A DNA stretch of 64,000 nt from Kiritimatiellia bacterium (GCA_012103575.1 WLWN01000001.1:3032897-3096896); one strand, 5' to 3'. Shown: positions 9,960 through 19,440, numbered from the stretch's first letter. The notes: a model not told the origin generated them from the letters alone. Program-made: numbers and translations.

Positions 9960-10124
9960 ACCTGGATCCGTCAGTTAAACGTGGGATTTCTGTGCGAATG
10001 CTTTGGAGGCAAAAGGTTGCAAAAAAACGCAGGCGCACCCGCTGGGTGCGTCGAGGCTTTTTTGTAATTCCTTTTGGCCCAAATGGTTCGTGCAGAAAAC
10101 CGCGTTTAACTGACGGATCCAGGT
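9960..10124 (+). repeat. 165-bp MITE with IS1380-like ends, copy b
   Basis: Terminal inverted repeats of 22 bp begin ACCTGGATCCGTCAGTTAAA. The first 14 bases after the A (CCTGGATCCGTCAG) differ from the IS1380 end CCTGAATCCGTCAG at one base, which suggests mobilisation in trans by an IS1380-type transposase. The centre holds a strong hairpin flanked by A and T runs (10020-10063). The right end stops 9 bp before the serA ATG, and its terminal AGGTG is well placed to serve as the serA ribosome-binding site. Confidence 0.9.
10020..10063. terminator. Bidirectional rho-independent terminator-like hairpin inside the MITE
   Basis: A run of A, then GCGCACCC-GCT-GGGTGCG, then TTTTTT: a GC stem with an oligo-A tract on one side and an oligo-T tract on the other, so it can work on both strands. 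The same structure recurs in the MITE copies near 14846-14886 and 23842-23883. Here it lies in the serA leader. Confidence 0.7.
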
Positions 10125-10133
10125 GCTTTTCTC

Positions 10134-11711
10134 ATGAAAAAAATATTAATCGCAACAAAATTAGACGATATTGCCAGGAACCTTTTTAAAGAAAAGGGCC
10201 GATACATCGTTGTACAGGATGACAAGGCTGATATTCTGACGCTTGCCAAAGCTCACCCCGATACGTTTGGTCTTATCGTCCGTAGCGAAAAAGTTACGCA
10301 GGGCGTTATCGATGGGCTTCCTTCCTTAAAGGTGATTGTCCGCGCTGGAGCAGGGTACAACACCATTGATACGACCTATGCCCGTAAAAAAGGTGTCGAT
10401 GTGATGAATACCCCGGGTGCGAATGCCAATGCTGTGGCCGAAGAAGTGCTGGCGCTTATGCTGGCTGACGCAAGGCACTTGATCAAAGCCGACCCGTCTG
10501 TGCGGGCTGGAAAGTGGGAAAAAAAACAGTTTACGGGCCGTGAAATTAGCGGAAAAACAATAGGGATTGTTGGGTTAGGGTATATTGGAAGATTGGTAGC
10601 TACACGGTTGAGCGGGTTTGGTGTAAAAATCTTTGGATATGATCCCATGATTACCGAGGAGCGCGCGCATGAGATGGATGTCGAGCTTTTAGATTTACCC
10701 GACCTCTTTGCTCAATGTGATTATGTTACCCTCCACCTTCCAGAGAATGAAGCAACAAAAGGAATGATAAATGGGTCTCTATTCTCCGACATGAAGGCCG
10801 GAGCGACCGTTATTAATTGTGCACGGGCGGGTATCCTGGTCGAAGATGATCTCCGTTTGGTGAGACAAGAAAAGGGCATTCGGTTTTTAAATGATGTTTA
10901 CGCTAAAGATGAGGCCGGTCTTAAAAGCGTTGCCGATATTGCGGATATCATGTTGCCGCATCTTGGGGCGAGTACAGTTGAAGCCAATGAAAATGCAAGT
11001 CGGCGTGCGGCGATTCAGCTTATAGAATTCGTTGAGAAAGGGATTTCAACGCACATCGTAAATCGCGATATTCCTGAAGGGTTAGATGAAACCTTTGCCG
11101 ACCTTGCGTATATGTTAATGCGTCTGTGTCGAGGTGTGGTTGGAAAACAGCATAAACTTAAACTCATTGAAACGAGTTTTTACGGAACCCTAAAACCATT
11201 TTCCGATTGGTTAGTCATTCCCATTGTAGCGGCTTTAAGTCGCGGCTTTGATCGTTCCCTCGATTTTCGCGCCGCTCGTGAATACCTTAGAAAACAGGGT
11301 ATCGATTATAATACCCGAGATGTTGATGAGGATAAGGGCTACGAAAATTCGACTACCATCGATTTAACAGCTCATATCGGTGCGGAAGAATTGCGGGTCG
11401 CCAGTGTACGAGGGACGATAACGGAAGGGATCTTGATGGTGTCTCGTATTAACGATTTCCAAAAATTATATTTTGAGCCGCGTGGACATACCGTTTGCTT
11501 TACGTATGAAGATCGCCCAGGGATCTTAGGACTTATTGCGGCCGCTTTAGCTCAAGAAAAAATCAATATTGATGACGTACGAAATCCTCATGACTCTAAA
11601 GGGAACGAATCCATTGCCATCCTTAAAGTCAACCAGCCCGTTTCTGACGAGGTCATTGAAAAGATTGGTAAAGACATCAAAGCTGGCATGGGTTTTTATT
11701 CGGAGTTGTAA
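10134..11711 (+). CDS. serA: D-3-phosphoglycerate dehydrogenase
   Basis: 525 residues, the long form of the enzyme. It oxidises 3-phosphoglycerate to 3-phosphohydroxypyruvate with NAD as the first step of serine synthesis in the cytosol. Visible are the nucleotide-binding loop GLGYIG (147-152), the substrate arginine in INCARAGILVEDD (Arg231), and the catalytic histidine in MLPHLGAST (His276). Then come the intervening allosteric domain (about 320-450) and a C-terminal ACT domain (about 453-525, starting TVCFTYEDRPGILGLIAAAL), which usually mediates serine feedback. The start at 10134 follows AGGTG supplied by the MITE. Transcription must cross or start inside the MITE hairpin, so expression may be altered. 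Confidence 0.95.
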   Translation: MKKILIATKLDDIARNLFKEKGRYIVVQDDKADILTLAKAHPDTFGLIVRSEKVTQGVIDGLPSLKVIVRAGAGYNTIDTTYARKKGVDVMNTPGANANAVAEEVLALMLADARHLIKADPSVRAGKWEKKQFTGREISGKTIGIVGLGYIGRLVATRLSGFGVKIFGYDPMITEERAHEMDVELLDLPDLFAQCDYVTLHLPENEATKGMINGSLFSDMKAGATVINCARAGILVEDDLRLVRQEKGIRFLNDVYAKDEAGLKSVADIADIMLPHLGASTVEANENASRRAAIQLIEFVEKGISTHIVNRDIPEGLDETFADLAYMLMRLCRGVVGKQHKLKLIETSFYGTLKPFSDWLVIPIVAALSRGFDRSLDFRAAREYLRKQGIDYNTRDVDEDKGYENSTTIDLTAHIGAEELRVASVRGTITEGILMVSRINDFQKLYFEPRGHTVCFTYEDRPGILGLIAAALAQEKINIDDVRNPHDSKGNESIAILKVNQPVSDEVIEKIGKDIKAGMGFYSEL

Positions 11712-11851
11712 CAGTCCTTCTAACTTTTGAAGAAATTAGAGCGGCTGAGTTATCTGTTATTCATTATCAGCTTAGGTGAGCAACTTTAAATGATGCTTGA
11801 ACAAATGCGCTGATAAGAGTAATTAAGATAGTTTATACCGACAGAAAAACG

Positions 11852-12523
11852 ATGAATAACAAAGAATATTTTGACTTTTGGTATGCCGTAAGCAACACGC
11901 AGATACTCAAGATGCCGTCCCGCATACTTGAAACGTTTGGCAATACGGTTGTGAACTACTATTTATTGACGGAGCTGATGGACGCAACGAACAAGGTGCG
12001 CATCCGAGAAGGCCGGATCGAAGCCTTTCGTCCTCAGATTATTACGCCCCAACTTTCCGAAGAATCCTTGTTGGAAAATTTTGGGGAAGAAGCGGGTCAA
12101 TACATGGAATGGTTACGCGCTCACGAAAAAGAGTGGGCCATTCTTCAATATGGGTTTGCCATTAGAAAACACGAAGTTAACGAAAATTTTTCGAGCGGAA
12201 AACTTGAGGCGGTTGCAGAACAAATACAGGCTGAATTAGAGAAAAAAAATGACCCCTTAAGCGCGCTATTAGTCGGTGTAGATGAACCCTGGGAAGTGTG
12301 TTTGTTAAAATTGTTGGTAGAATCAATGAAACGCTCTGCACCAACTAATTTAAAAGAATTACGTCGGGATCCAGATGGGGCGCACCACGATATTGAAAAG
12401 AGTTTTGACCAGGCATCAAAGGATCCGTCCCAGATAGAAAATTTGAGTCGGACCCTTCATAAACATGAATTATTTGAAGCGTATGAGGACCGCTTCTTTT
12501 CGTTGGTAAAATCCAAACAATAG
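11852..12523 (+). CDS. Conserved protein of unknown function
   Basis: 223 residues, soluble, no signal peptide or membrane segment. It starts MNNKEYFDFWYAVSNTQIL, continues with NYYLLTELMDATNKVRIREG and a predicted helical, charged second half (residues 75-220). The type is reminiscent of small proteins found next to serA-like genes in PVC bacteria, but I assign no function. Codon use and composition match serA and alr, so it reads as a resident gene. It is 140 bp downstream of serA on the same strand and ends with TAG. Confidence 0.75.
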   Translation: MNNKEYFDFWYAVSNTQILKMPSRILETFGNTVVNYYLLTELMDATNKVRIREGRIEAFRPQIITPQLSEESLLENFGEEAGQYMEWLRAHEKEWAILQYGFAIRKHEVNENFSSGKLEAVAEQIQAELEKKNDPLSALLVGVDEPWEVCLLKLLVESMKRSAPTNLKELRRDPDGAHHDIEKSFDQASKDPSQIENLSRTLHKHELFEAYEDRFFSLVKSKQ

Positions 12524-12647
12524 GTGGGTAGAATTTCTATAAAGGTTATTTATCCCGAGAAATGTACGAAACGTCGCAAAAGACATTGACGTCGCTCTTT
12601 TTTGCGTCTTTTCCCGCATTTAACGAGTCTAAAAAATAGACTTAAAT

Positions 12648-13781
12648 ATGATGCAAACAATCGTTCTCCCCCCTGTCGCACAATCTTTCAAAACTCCCTG
12701 GGTTGAAGTTGATTTAGGACTCTTGGAACAAAACATATCCAAGATGAAGGCCAGCCTAAATCACACGACCTCTGTCATTTTCGTTGTGAAGTCAAATGCA
12801 TATGGGCATGGACTTGTGCCGATCGCGAAATCAGCTGTACATGCAGGTATTGATTGGTTGGGAGTAGCCTATCTGGAAGAAGCGCTTGAATTACGCCAAT
12901 CACTGCCACAACATGTTCATTTGCTTGTGCTGGGCGCTGTGGACGCTGCTAACACCCCTATCCTTCTCGATCATAGGATCATTCCTGTTGTAGTGTCTAA
13001 AAGTCATGGTTTAGATTTTTCCCATAACGCTGTTCGTTTTGACCAAAGTCTTCCTGTTCATCTTAAAATAGATACGGGTATGGGGCGATTTGGAATCCCT
13101 TGGGAAGATGCGAATCACACCTTGTCTGGTCTTTTAAAGGATCCGGGCTTGAAAATACAAGGGATCTGTACACATTTTTCGAGTGTAGAACCCAACCACC
13201 CTAAAGAGGCACACGAACAAGTAAAGAGGATGAGTCAAATAGGGGCTTTTTCAAAAGGCCATCTCCTTCGTCACGTTTCAAACAGCAGGGCTTTTCTCAA
13301 TTATCCGCAATGGGATTTTGATGCTGTTCGTACAGGTATGGCTTTGTATGGGTATGGAGCTAACGAGGCAGAGCGGATTCAAACTCAACCCATTTTGCAA
13401 TGGAAGACACATGTCATACAGGTTAAAAGTGTGCCCGCAAATTTTCCCGTGGGGTATTATGCCTCTTATCGTACAGATACGCCAACCGATATAGCAACGG
13501 TTAGTGTGGGATACGCAGACGGATTCCCTCGATTACTGGGAAACAGAGGGCATGTACTCATTCGTGGTCAACGATGCAAGGTAATTGGCCGAGTAAGTAT
13601 GAATTGGATCACTGTAGATGTAGGACACGAAAGTGGCGTTGACGCAGGTGAAGAAGTCGTGCTTATTGGAAAACAAGGTAGCGCATCTATTTGGGCGGAT
13701 GAAATAGCCAAAAAAGCGGACACCATCCCTTACGAAATTCTTACTCGAATCCATCCCCATGCTCCGCGAATATATATCTAG
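12648..13781 (+). CDS. alr: Alanine racemase
   Basis: 377 residues. A PLP enzyme that interconverts L- and D-alanine for peptidoglycan. The PLP-binding lysine is Lys48 in VVKSNAYGHG; the family motifs KIDTGMGRFGI, THFSS, SNSRAFLN and RTGMALYGYG follow. The C-terminal beta domain carries the second-base tyrosine near residue 270 (VGYYASYRTD) and SVGYADGFPRLL with VIGRVSMNWITVDV. The start is one of two adjacent ATG codons (12648 or 12651). The upstream 125 bp hold no gene; an AT-rich promoter-like stretch is present, but I cannot fix a -35/-10 pair. It ends with TAG. Confidence 0.95.
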   Translation: MMQTIVLPPVAQSFKTPWVEVDLGLLEQNISKMKASLNHTTSVIFVVKSNAYGHGLVPIAKSAVHAGIDWLGVAYLEEALELRQSLPQHVHLLVLGAVDAANTPILLDHRIIPVVVSKSHGLDFSHNAVRFDQSLPVHLKIDTGMGRFGIPWEDANHTLSGLLKDPGLKIQGICTHFSSVEPNHPKEAHEQVKRMSQIGAFSKGHLLRHVSNSRAFLNYPQWDFDAVRTGMALYGYGANEAERIQTQPILQWKTHVIQVKSVPANFPVGYYASYRTDTPTDIATVSVGYADGFPRLLGNRGHVLIRGQRCKVIGRVSMNWITVDVGHESGVDAGEEVVLIGKQGSASIWADEIAKKADTIPYEILTRIHPHAPRIYI

Positions 13782-13841
13782 TTGTAATGACGTTCTCCGT
13801 AGGATTTTATGCGTTCTGCTTGCCTTTCCACAGCAGCCGCT

Positions 13842-14072
13842 CTATAAACCTTCTATACTCCCACACGCCAGTTTCTCTCTGTGATTATTTTCAGGTTTGG
13901 GTGTTTCATGATTATCCACACACCCTGGACACTTGATTTTTTCACCCTGATAATCAATGCTGGCACATCCACAGGAGGTAAACGTTTTTCCGCGTAACAA
14001 TCCTATCGCCATGATAAGAGAGCAGATCCCTATGATCCCAATAACAATGCTAGTTAGAAATAGAAAGTTCAT
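13842..14072 (-). CDS. NqrM-like small membrane protein with cysteine cluster
   Basis: 76 residues: one N-terminal transmembrane helix (residues 1-26), then a short tail with four cysteines (SCGCAS and KIKCPGC). This size, topology and the Gly-Arg-Gly-Lys turn before the cysteines resemble NqrM (former DUF539), the iron-delivery factor needed to mature the Na+-translocating NADH:quinone reductase in the inner membrane. No nqr genes lie in the window, so the link is by similarity only. A ribosome site AAGAGAA precedes the start. Confidence 0.6.
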   Translation of the reverse strand: MNFLFLTSIVIGIIGICSLIMAIGLLRGKTFTSCGCASIDYQGEKIKCPGCVDNHETPKPENNHREKLACGSIEGL

Positions 14073-14182
14073 GGTTCTCTTTTTGGGTTCTCGGTTAAAT
14101 CAGATAGCGGAAAAAGGCAGGCGATCCTTTCACAAGAATTGCCTGCTCTCTGTTTGATTCTACTAAACGTAGATCACGTTTA

Positions 14183-14629
14183 TTAATTGCTTAACGCTTG
14201 TTGTAGCTTTTTGCTTAACGCTTGTGCTTTTTGGGTGATATTCGCGTTCTGCTGATTGATTGCTGTGGCATCTTCTTGTGACAACTGCGCAATTTCCCCA
14301 GCTTGTGCGCCCCAATTTTGACCAAATTTAGCTGACTCAGCAGCAAATTCTTGCATGAGCGCAGTAATTTTTTGTGTGTCACCCGATCCTTTTAATCCAT
14401 CTAATTTTTTACTGTATATCTCTAATGTCTTTTCGTAATTAGACAGTGACAGTACAGCTCCAATTTCTCCAGCAGCTCCGCTTAATTTCTTGGCGCTAGA
14501 TGCTGAGGATGACGAGGAAGCGTCTCCTTCGCCTGTTGTGTCGGTCGATGGAGATTTCCCACATCCCGCGACAATGATTGATACTCCTATTGCTAAAACG
14601 GCAAGCAGGGATAGCTTATTAAACTTCAT
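14183..14629 (-). CDS. Small lipoprotein
   Basis: 148 residues with a lipoprotein signal peptide: a basic start (MKFNKLS), a hydrophobic core and the lipobox VAGC, with the acylated cysteine at residue 23. A Ser/Thr-rich linker (residues 24-45) is followed by a helical domain rich in Gln, Ala and Lys (55-148), which could form a coiled coil. It should be anchored in the outer or inner membrane on the periplasmic side. The family is not recognised. A GAAGGAGAAT ribosome site precedes the ATG. Confidence 0.85.
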   Translation of the reverse strand: MKFNKLSLLAVLAIGVSIIVAGCGKSPSTDTTGEGDASSSSSASSAKKLSGAAGEIGAVLSLSNYEKTLEIYSKKLDGLKGSGDTQKITALMQEFAAESAKFGQNWGAQAGEIAQLSQEDATAINQQNANITQKAQALSKKLQQALSN

Positions 14630-14783
14630 ACTGATTCTCCTTCGTTTTTATTCTTGTTTCTGTGCTTCGTTCTTAGAGGAAACACGGCTAAATGGAACTG
14701 GAAAAAGTACTATGTTTTTTTCCCCTACAAGTAAAAACTGGGGAAATATTTTCTCATTTAATGTTTTGATCGCAAATCAATAT

Positions 14784-14945
14784 CCTGGATCCGTCCGTTA
14801 AACCTGGGATTTCTGTGCGAATGCTTTGGAAGCAGAAGGAATCAAAAAAACGTAGGTGCACCCACAAGGTACATTGAGGCTTTTTTGGCTTTCCTTTTGG
14901 CCCAAATGATTCGTGCTGAAAATCGCGCTTAACGGACGGATCCAG
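14784..14945 (+). repeat. MITE with IS1380-like ends, copy c
   Basis: About 162 bp in the same orientation as the copy at 9960, with diverged ends (CCTGGATCCGTCCGTTAA) that keep their mutual complementarity: the A-to-C change on the left is matched by GACGGACGG on the right. The central hairpin and T tract are kept. Flanks AATAT and AAATAT could be the trace of a target duplication. It lies between the 3' end of uppP and the promoter side of the lipoprotein gene, where it could insulate the two. Confidence 0.88.
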
Positions 14946-14991
14946 AAATATAAAAGGATATTAATAGACCCTCTCAGATCGTGCCGTTGGG

Positions 14992-15795
14992 CTAAAAGAT
15001 ATAAACGTGCTTTATACAGACAAGCACAATGCCTACACCCGCTAAGTAAATACCAAGGCCGACAAGGGAATATTTTCGAAATAGCTGTAAACAAAAGTGA
15101 ATACAGAAGAAACTGACGGTAAAACAGGTCACAAACCCTACCCACAAAATACTAGATGGAAGCCCAAGATGGGTTCCGGATAACATTTCAGGACTCTTCA
15201 GAATGATCGCCCCTATAATCGCTGGAATGGCCATGAAAAAGGAAAAGCGAGCAGCGTTTTCTCGTTTTTGACCACATAATACGCCGGTTGCCGTTGTGAC
15301 CCCTGATCGGGACACGCCAGGAATCAACGCGATGATTTGTACGAGTCCCATGAGCAGTGCGGTCCTATAGGTAAACGTTGGAGCCTTGTCTTTTTTTTTG
15401 TTTTCACAGATAAAAAACCACCCCGCTGTGATGATCATAAACAGACCAACGATTCCGCCATTACGGAACCTTTCAAGGTGTTCAGCAATAAAAGGACCCG
15501 TGAAAAAGATGGGGAGGGTTGCTACAGAAAGAAGCAAAGGAAGTTTTCGGTAAAACGTAGCGTCTTCTCCGTTAGGGCTTCTTCGGGACTGAAGGATGGA
15601 AACCCATTCTCGCCAAAAGTAAAGAAGGATTGCCAATAGACTTCCCGCATGAAGGACCGTGTCCAGAACAACCCCGCCTTCATCCGACCATCCAAACCAT
15701 GCGCGAACAAGTACCAGGTGGCCGGAACTGCTAATCGGGATAAACTCGGTCGCGCCTTGAACTATCGCCAATATAATTGTTTGGAAGTATGTCAT
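14992..15795 (-). CDS. uppP: Undecaprenyl-diphosphatase
   Basis: 267 residues with seven to eight membrane segments. The enzyme dephosphorylates undecaprenyl pyrophosphate on the periplasmic face, recycling the lipid carrier for peptidoglycan and surface glycans; extra dosage confers bacitracin tolerance. The first conserved region is QGATEFIPISSSGHLVL (residues 13-29), with the catalytic glutamate and serines. The second is IPGVSRSGVTTATG (about 168-181), with the essential Ser-Arg-Ser. The length matches the family (about 265-275). It is preceded by GGAGG and followed by a MITE that may serve as its terminator. Confidence 0.95.
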   Translation of the reverse strand: MTYFQTIILAIVQGATEFIPISSSGHLVLVRAWFGWSDEGGVVLDTVLHAGSLLAILLYFWREWVSILQSRRSPNGEDATFYRKLPLLLSVATLPIFFTGPFIAEHLERFRNGGIVGLFMIITAGWFFICENKKKDKAPTFTYRTALLMGLVQIIALIPGVSRSGVTTATGVLCGQKRENAARFSFFMAIPAIIGAIILKSPEMLSGTHLGLPSSILWVGFVTCFTVSFFCIHFCLQLFRKYSLVGLGIYLAGVGIVLVCIKHVYIF

Positions 15796-15837
15796 GCCGT
15801 ATAATGATGCGTTTTTGATAACAAGGAGGGGATGGCA

Positions 15838-16317
15838 TTATCCTACCATTTCGCCTAGTAGTTTTTTACTTTTCGGGTCTAACTTTTTAGGGTCTTGGAC
15901 GCAATAGAAATCTCCAGCGACATCTCGAATTAAAATGGATCCATTGGATAAGGTTTGAGGCCATTCATCGAGTTCGGTTTGAAATGTTCTTTTTTGATGC
16001 TCCACAAAAACCGTCCAATTTCGGATTTCGACTTCTTTTTTTATGTTTTCTATTCGATCGATCGTTAGCGTAAATCTTGTTTCTAAGAGAGCTTGCTGCA
16101 GGATCTGTTTGGAGGTTCCTTCTAAACCTTTTGTGGCATGGATCAAGAGGATTTCTTCTCCGTCAATCCCACAAACCGAAATGAATCGGCCGGGGTCTCG
16201 CCAGGGAAAACATGGATGGATGCGTACGGGGATGGTCCGGTCGTTGAGAACTAGATGAATTTTCTTGTTTTCGCCTAAAATGAATTTGGGGGATGGCTTT
16301 TTTTCTTCTTTATTCAT
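15838..16317 (-). CDS. DUF1854 domain protein
   Basis: 159 residues, cytosolic. The second half carries the DUF1854 pattern: IRNWTVFVEHQKRTF, then a DEWPQTLSNGSILIRDVAGD segment and LDPKSKKLLGEMVG. Members are found next to ABC exporters in clusters linked with cyanophycin or similar polymers; the biochemical role is unknown. Its ATG overlaps the TAA of the upstream ABC gene (TAATG), so the pair is almost surely co-translated and probably works together. Confidence 0.8.
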   Translation of the reverse strand: MNKEEKKPSPKFILGENKKIHLVLNDRTIPVRIHPCFPWRDPGRFISVCGIDGEEILLIHATKGLEGTSKQILQQALLETRFTLTIDRIENIKKEVEIRNWTVFVEHQKRTFQTELDEWPQTLSNGSILIRDVAGDFYCVQDPKKLDPKSKKLLGEMVG

Positions 16318-18575
16318 TATGCTACAAATTGTTCATGTAACGTTTGTTGCATCGTATAGAGTTTTCTGAAAACACCGTCTTCCATTTTCAAGAGCTCGCT
16401 GTGTGTGCCTTCTTCAACAATCGTCCCTTCTTTGATCACTAATAAACGAGTGGCACGTTTTAATGTGGATAACCGATGAGCAATCGCCAGCACAGTGCGT
16501 CCTTTAATCAACCGGGTCAGTGCTTCTTGAATTTTTTGTTCGGTTTCTGTATCTACGTTGCTCGTTGCCTCATCTAAGATGAGGATACGGGGATTGTGTA
16601 AAACCGCGCGAGCAATCGAAATGCGCTGACGTTCTCCTCCAGAAAGGGTGTGACCGCGTTCCCCTACAATGGTTTCATAGCCTTGTTCAAGCCGGCAAAT
16701 AAACTCGTGCGCATTGGCTGCTTTCGCCGCCTCTATAATTTGTTCCGGGTTGGAATGCTGCATGCCATAACTTATATTGTCCATGATCGTTCCATGAAAC
16801 AGAGAAGGGTCTTGCAAGACCATGCCTATTTGTTTTCGGTATCCCCCCAACTCTACATCTCGAATGTCTGTTCCGTCGACGAAAAGGCATCCTTCGGTTA
16901 CATCATAAAATCGGGCAAGCAGATTCATTAATGTTGTTTTACCTGATCCCGAAGGTCCAACCAGACCAATCATTTCTCCAGGACTTACTGAGAATGAGAC
17001 CTGATTAAGCACTTTTCGAACCCCATCATAGGAAAACGAAACATTGTCATATCGAATGGAACCCTTGACAGGCTTGAGTTGAACGGGATGAGGCTTGTTT
17101 TTTATCTGCGGTTCGGTATCCAATATTTCGAAAATCCGGTAGGCCGAACTGAGCGCACGATTGAGCATTCTTGTCATTTGTCCAATGACTTCAAGGGGAT
17201 GCATGAACATGGCCATGTACAATAAAAAAGCGATGAAGGTTCCAGGGGTTAACGTCCGGTCGCTTAATCCCATAACGCGAGGCAAAGCCACCATCCACAC
17301 GAGCAGGGTTAATCCATGAAAGGCGAACATCATACGGGGCCAGAAGCTTGTCCAAACCCTATGTACTTCGTTAAAGGAGGTTCTGCAATTGCTGTTCCGT
17401 TTCCCAAACCGTTCTATCTCTCGTTGTTCTTGGTTAAAAACCTTCACAATGCGAATGCCGGGGATGGTATCCGAAAGAAGGGCGGTGAGTCGTGACCATC
17501 GCTGAAAGGCCTTGATAAAAATACGCCCGATATTTTTTCCATGTTTATAAAAGGCCCACAAAAAAAGAGGAATGGGAACCGTCATAATCAGTCCTAGCCG
17601 CCAATCTAAGCAAACGAGAACGACCCCTAAGCCGACGAGCATAATGCAGGAGAGACTCACTTCGACGATTCCAAAAGCGATAAAATCCCAGAGTCGATCT
17701 GTGTCGGAGCTTACCCGTGTAATAATTGTTCCTGTTTGTTTCCGGGAAAAAAAACGCAAGGAGAGCGTTTGCAAATGATTGTAGAGCTCTTGTCTCAAAT
17801 CGTGTGCGACATATTCGCCCAGCATCGACATATTTCGAAGTCGCATCCATAAACAAAATTCTCTGACGATATAGACGAACGCCAATAACCCGATCACTGA
17901 CCAAACCGTCTTTTGAACTGAAATCGAAGCCTTTACCTCCTGTGTTTGAGAGACAAGGTCAATGATATAACCGGTCAGGTAGGGAGGGAGCAGGTTCATG
18001 ATGGTCAAAACAATGGCTGCCACCGAGCCCATGACTAATAAACGTTTATAGGGTTTCAAATAAACTAGCAGCCGCCAAATCACAGCCAATTTATTGCCCG
18101 ATACAGCCAATTGCGCATTGGCCATTGCAGAAGCCACGGATTGGCGATAAAAGATGTCGGCATGGTGAGGCTCTTCAGGATCGTTTGGAAGCTTTCCCTC
18201 AACCGCGAGCTTTATCCCCTCCATGGTCTTTCGTTGCCGCTGTGAATAACGCAGCTCAAGAGGTCTTGACTCGGATTCCGTATAAAAACGTAGAACCGTG
18301 CAGCTCAGTCCAACGGTTTCTGTAACATCTCTAATATCGGTGCGTTTGACTCTTTCAATGTGAACCTCGTCGTTTTTCTCAGAGATGACCGCAAGGTTTT
18401 CAGGGTCGAGTATAATCCACGTATCCTGCAAAGAGAGTGAGGCATTAAGATCTGCTAATCCGTACATTAGAATCGGCTGATCGTGTATACGATTACGTAA
18501 TAAAAAGGGAAGCTCTGCAGGTTGATTCGTATAGCGTTTTATAATGGATCTGTTTAGGTCATCTAATTTATTCAT
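16317..18575 (-). CDS. ABC transporter, fused permease and ATP-binding protein
   Basis: 752 residues. An N-terminal soluble extension (about 1-160) is followed by a six-helix exporter domain (about 170-460) and a nucleotide-binding domain (about 500-745). The latter has Walker A GPSGSGKTTL, Q-loop VLQDPSLF, signature LSGGERQRISIARA, Walker B ILILDEATSN and H-loop AIAHRLS. As a half-transporter it should act as a homodimer exporting an unknown substrate from the cytosol. The N-terminal extension together with the DUF1854 partner matches the cyanophycin-associated ABC type; no cyanophycin synthetase is in view. The operon order is ABC then DUF1854. Confidence 0.9.
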   Translation of the reverse strand: MNKLDDLNRSIIKRYTNQPAELPFLLRNRIHDQPILMYGLADLNASLSLQDTWIILDPENLAVISEKNDEVHIERVKRTDIRDVTETVGLSCTVLRFYTESESRPLELRYSQRQRKTMEGIKLAVEGKLPNDPEEPHHADIFYRQSVASAMANAQLAVSGNKLAVIWRLLVYLKPYKRLLVMGSVAAIVLTIMNLLPPYLTGYIIDLVSQTQEVKASISVQKTVWSVIGLLAFVYIVREFCLWMRLRNMSMLGEYVAHDLRQELYNHLQTLSLRFFSRKQTGTIITRVSSDTDRLWDFIAFGIVEVSLSCIMLVGLGVVLVCLDWRLGLIMTVPIPLFLWAFYKHGKNIGRIFIKAFQRWSRLTALLSDTIPGIRIVKVFNQEQREIERFGKRNSNCRTSFNEVHRVWTSFWPRMMFAFHGLTLLVWMVALPRVMGLSDRTLTPGTFIAFLLYMAMFMHPLEVIGQMTRMLNRALSSAYRIFEILDTEPQIKNKPHPVQLKPVKGSIRYDNVSFSYDGVRKVLNQVSFSVSPGEMIGLVGPSGSGKTTLMNLLARFYDVTEGCLFVDGTDIRDVELGGYRKQIGMVLQDPSLFHGTIMDNISYGMQHSNPEQIIEAAKAANAHEFICRLEQGYETIVGERGHTLSGGERQRISIARAVLHNPRILILDEATSNVDTETEQKIQEALTRLIKGRTVLAIAHRLSTLKRATRLLVIKEGTIVEEGTHSELLKMEDGVFRKLYTMQQTLHEQFVA

Positions 18576-18709
18576 AGGCGAGGTTCTTTATCATGTTCGT
18601 ATCCATAAAGAAACCCCATTTATCTATACGGATCATGCCGCTGAATTAATTAGAAAGATAAACGGAACTTTCTAGTCTGTAAAAACGTTGGGTGGCCACC
18701 ATATTGGTA

Positions 18710-19440
18710 TCATAAAGAGTAATGGTTGCATTGGGAGTAGCCATTTAAAATATTCCAGTTGGTATCTATTAAACTGTCAGACCATTTTATGGTATAAGAT
18801 TGTCCTTGTTCTGCTGGAAAAGAAACTTGTGTTTGGTTTTGTTGAGGACTCAACGTGCTGATAGATGGATTTATCAGCTTTGGGATAAGCCCAAAATTAT
18901 CTAGATTGACGTATGTGTCGTACGGTAAGGTGTTGGTTGTAAAAGCTGTAATACCCACTTCTTGAATAAACCTCAGTGAGTCTGCTGGTGCATTGCCAAG
19001 ATAACCAATTCCATTATTTGTAAAAATAACCCAGTTGTTATCTGCAAAAGGGGCTATATAAGTCGTCCAATCTGTGTTTGTTGGATTCCAAAAACCGTAA
19101 TAATAGAAATTTGTATCATAGCTAGAAAAAAAATAGAGGGCAAGTGCATCAACTTCGTTGGGGAAGTCGCAGTATATATCTGCTTGTATAGCTTCAACGC
19201 CTTCTGTACTAAAGTCCCCCGTTACCTTTCCCCCTGAACTACCTAAGTTGGCGTATAAAAAGGAAACTCCATTGGGAAAAGCGCCCCATATAAATTCATT
19301 GGTGTCCCATACGGGAGAAAAGGATTGTCCCTCGGTATAATGAGCCCAAGTACTAGCAACGCTAGCTGATTTAAATATTTCAAGAAAGCCTTTTTCTGCA
19401 CCTTGTCCTTGTAAAGAAAAAATAGCCCAAAAGAAGAGAT
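18710..19440 (-). pseudogene. Secreted protein, 5' end lost to IS1380
   Basis: One frame stays open for about 242 codons from the IS1380 border to TGA at 18710. It begins within a signal-peptide core (LFFWAIFSLQGQGA) with the start codon missing, and no matching start is found across the IS at 21104. The body is rich in aromatic and Asn/Thr residues, as in secreted beta-proteins of PVC bacteria. The C-terminal 70 residues contain VSFPAEQGQSYTIKWSDSLI, a module seen as a C-terminal sandwich domain in such proteins. The function is unknown. The gene is not expressed from its own promoter. Confidence 0.7.

Noticed and set aside
12560..12620. Rho-independent terminator between the unknown gene and alr
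   Set aside because: AAAAGAC and GTCTTTT can pair, but the loop is long, the stem is AT-rich and no GC stem with a U-tract is formed.
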